DNA of 64,000 nucleotides, from the NCBI GenBank assembly GCA_019843655.1, contig JACDQD010000007.1, positions 22,338,365 through 22,402,364 on the forward strand. The letters run 5' to 3'. Below the pieces are notes generated by a model, which was given only the letters and a program-made list of their open reading frames with translations, made no database searches and was not told where the DNA came from. How positions within the stretch are numbered: the first letter of the stretch is position 1; every line of letters starts with the position of its first letter. The DNA is from Lethocerus indicus (lineage: Eukaryota > Arthropoda > Insecta > Hemiptera > Belostomatidae). Shown one piece after another: positions 63,301 through 64,000 of the stretch. The position numbers and the translations under genes were made by a program.

Positions 63301-64000
63301 TCTCAAATTACGCAGTAAGAGTTTCAGTCAGGAAATGCTCATTTAAGAACCAAAGGTCGGAGGTTATACTTCGCCGAAGAGTATTAAGTTCCACTCTGAA
63401 AGTTTAATGATTCAAATTGCATACATTTTTGATAGTTTCGTTCGCAATCGTCATATTGTGCCATTTTTTTATAACAACTTAATTATTATCTTTAACGCCG
63501 TCGGACGAGCAATTAAAATGTCTATTTTAATTGCGTTTTCATCTCTTCCAAAATTCATTTCTGTTTTCTATTCCATTCTTTTAAAAAATATATTAAATCG
63601 TTTTCAGGTATTCCTTATAGTCAGGAAAAACTAGGATCGTTTTTAGGGAGGATAATGTAATTTAGCTGGCCTCCCTGTTGAGTACTTTAGTAGTGTAGAT
63701 ATGGAGGCCGTGTTCGAAAACCGAATTTCTCCTTGTGCCGGAATAAACGGTTCTGTAAGCAAAAATGGAAACGTTCGACAAAACCTTACTACATTTTTAT
63801 TGCACTTACCGAATTATACAAACGGATTGTTTATGGTTTATAGTTTTTTATACAACGATACAATTGTGCGGGCATGAACATGCGGGTACAGAAACGTTTT
63901 TAATCAGTCGAAGCTTCTGAAACCGACGGGCGTCGGAGTAAAAAAACCGTTCGCGTGGAACGCTTTCCGAACCGGATGATACAATATCTAAATGAAGAGG
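63301..64000. promoter_or_regulatory. CpG-rich flank, probable promoter of the next gene
   Basis: CG dinucleotides become frequent again from about 63.3 kb to the window end, as in the first 10.9 kb. A candidate first exon lies inside it (63701-63754). Composition-based inference only. Confidence 0.35.
63701..63754 (+). CDS. Candidate first coding exon of a gene running off the window
   Basis: An ATG opens 18 codons (MEAVFENRISPCAGINGS) ending exactly at a GTAAGC donor at 63755, phase 0, within CpG-rich promoter-like DNA. Not recognised as a known protein N-terminus. The rest of the gene would lie beyond the window. Confidence 0.3.

Overview
This is eukaryotic nuclear DNA, almost certainly from an insect (likely a hemimetabolous one with a largish genome; the species cannot be told). 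The evidence is five intron-rich or animal-type genes with GT-AG splice sites, an Abl protein carrying insect-type Abl tail segments, AT-rich introns of 0.1-3.6 kb, (TA)n microsatellites and tRNA-derived SINEs. There are no operons, no CRISPR array and no prokaryotic features.

Layout. 1-12.3 kb: CpG-rich, TE-littered DNA with no recognisable gene, apart from a possible small first exon at 167-255; a long hairpin-like inverted repeat lies at 12329-12526. 13.1-23.6 kb (+): Abl tyrosine kinase (SH3, SH2, kinase, proline-rich tail, C-terminal F-actin-binding domain), missing its first exon(s) and carrying two single-base frame breaks in GC-rich exons. 23.6-31.6 kb: non-coding tail-to-tail interval. 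31.6-34.4 kb (-): ABHD13, a membrane-anchored alpha/beta hydrolase, complete in 5 exons. 34.4-36.2 kb: shared divergent promoter interval. 36.2-49.6 kb (+): EDEM3, an ER-degradation mannosidase-like glycoprotein factor, complete in 18 exons (899 aa). 52.6-54.0 kb (+): RAD17, the checkpoint clamp-loader subunit, as one uninterrupted exon with altered Walker motifs. 55.6-61.3 kb (+): GALK2-type N-acetylgalactosamine kinase, complete in 8-9 exons. 61.3-64.0 kb: intergenic, turning CpG-rich again near a possible first exon of a further gene at 63701.

The genes are ordinary housekeeping or signalling genes and do not form one pathway; EDEM3 (glycoprotein quality control) and GALK2 (amino-sugar salvage) both touch glycan metabolism, but nothing suggests that their adjacency is functional. 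The most interesting signals are structural: a CpG-poor domain of about 50 kb bounded by CpG-rich DNA (a likely gene-body methylation footprint), a ~230 bp segment of EDEM3 intron 12 copied 9.4 kb away and bracketed by a 42 bp direct repeat, a ~200 bp full-length palindrome upstream of Abl exon 2, two copies of a tRNA-derived SINE, a dispersed ~82 bp repeat, and a RAD17 whose nucleotide-binding motifs are degenerate. No clearly new multi-gene system was found.
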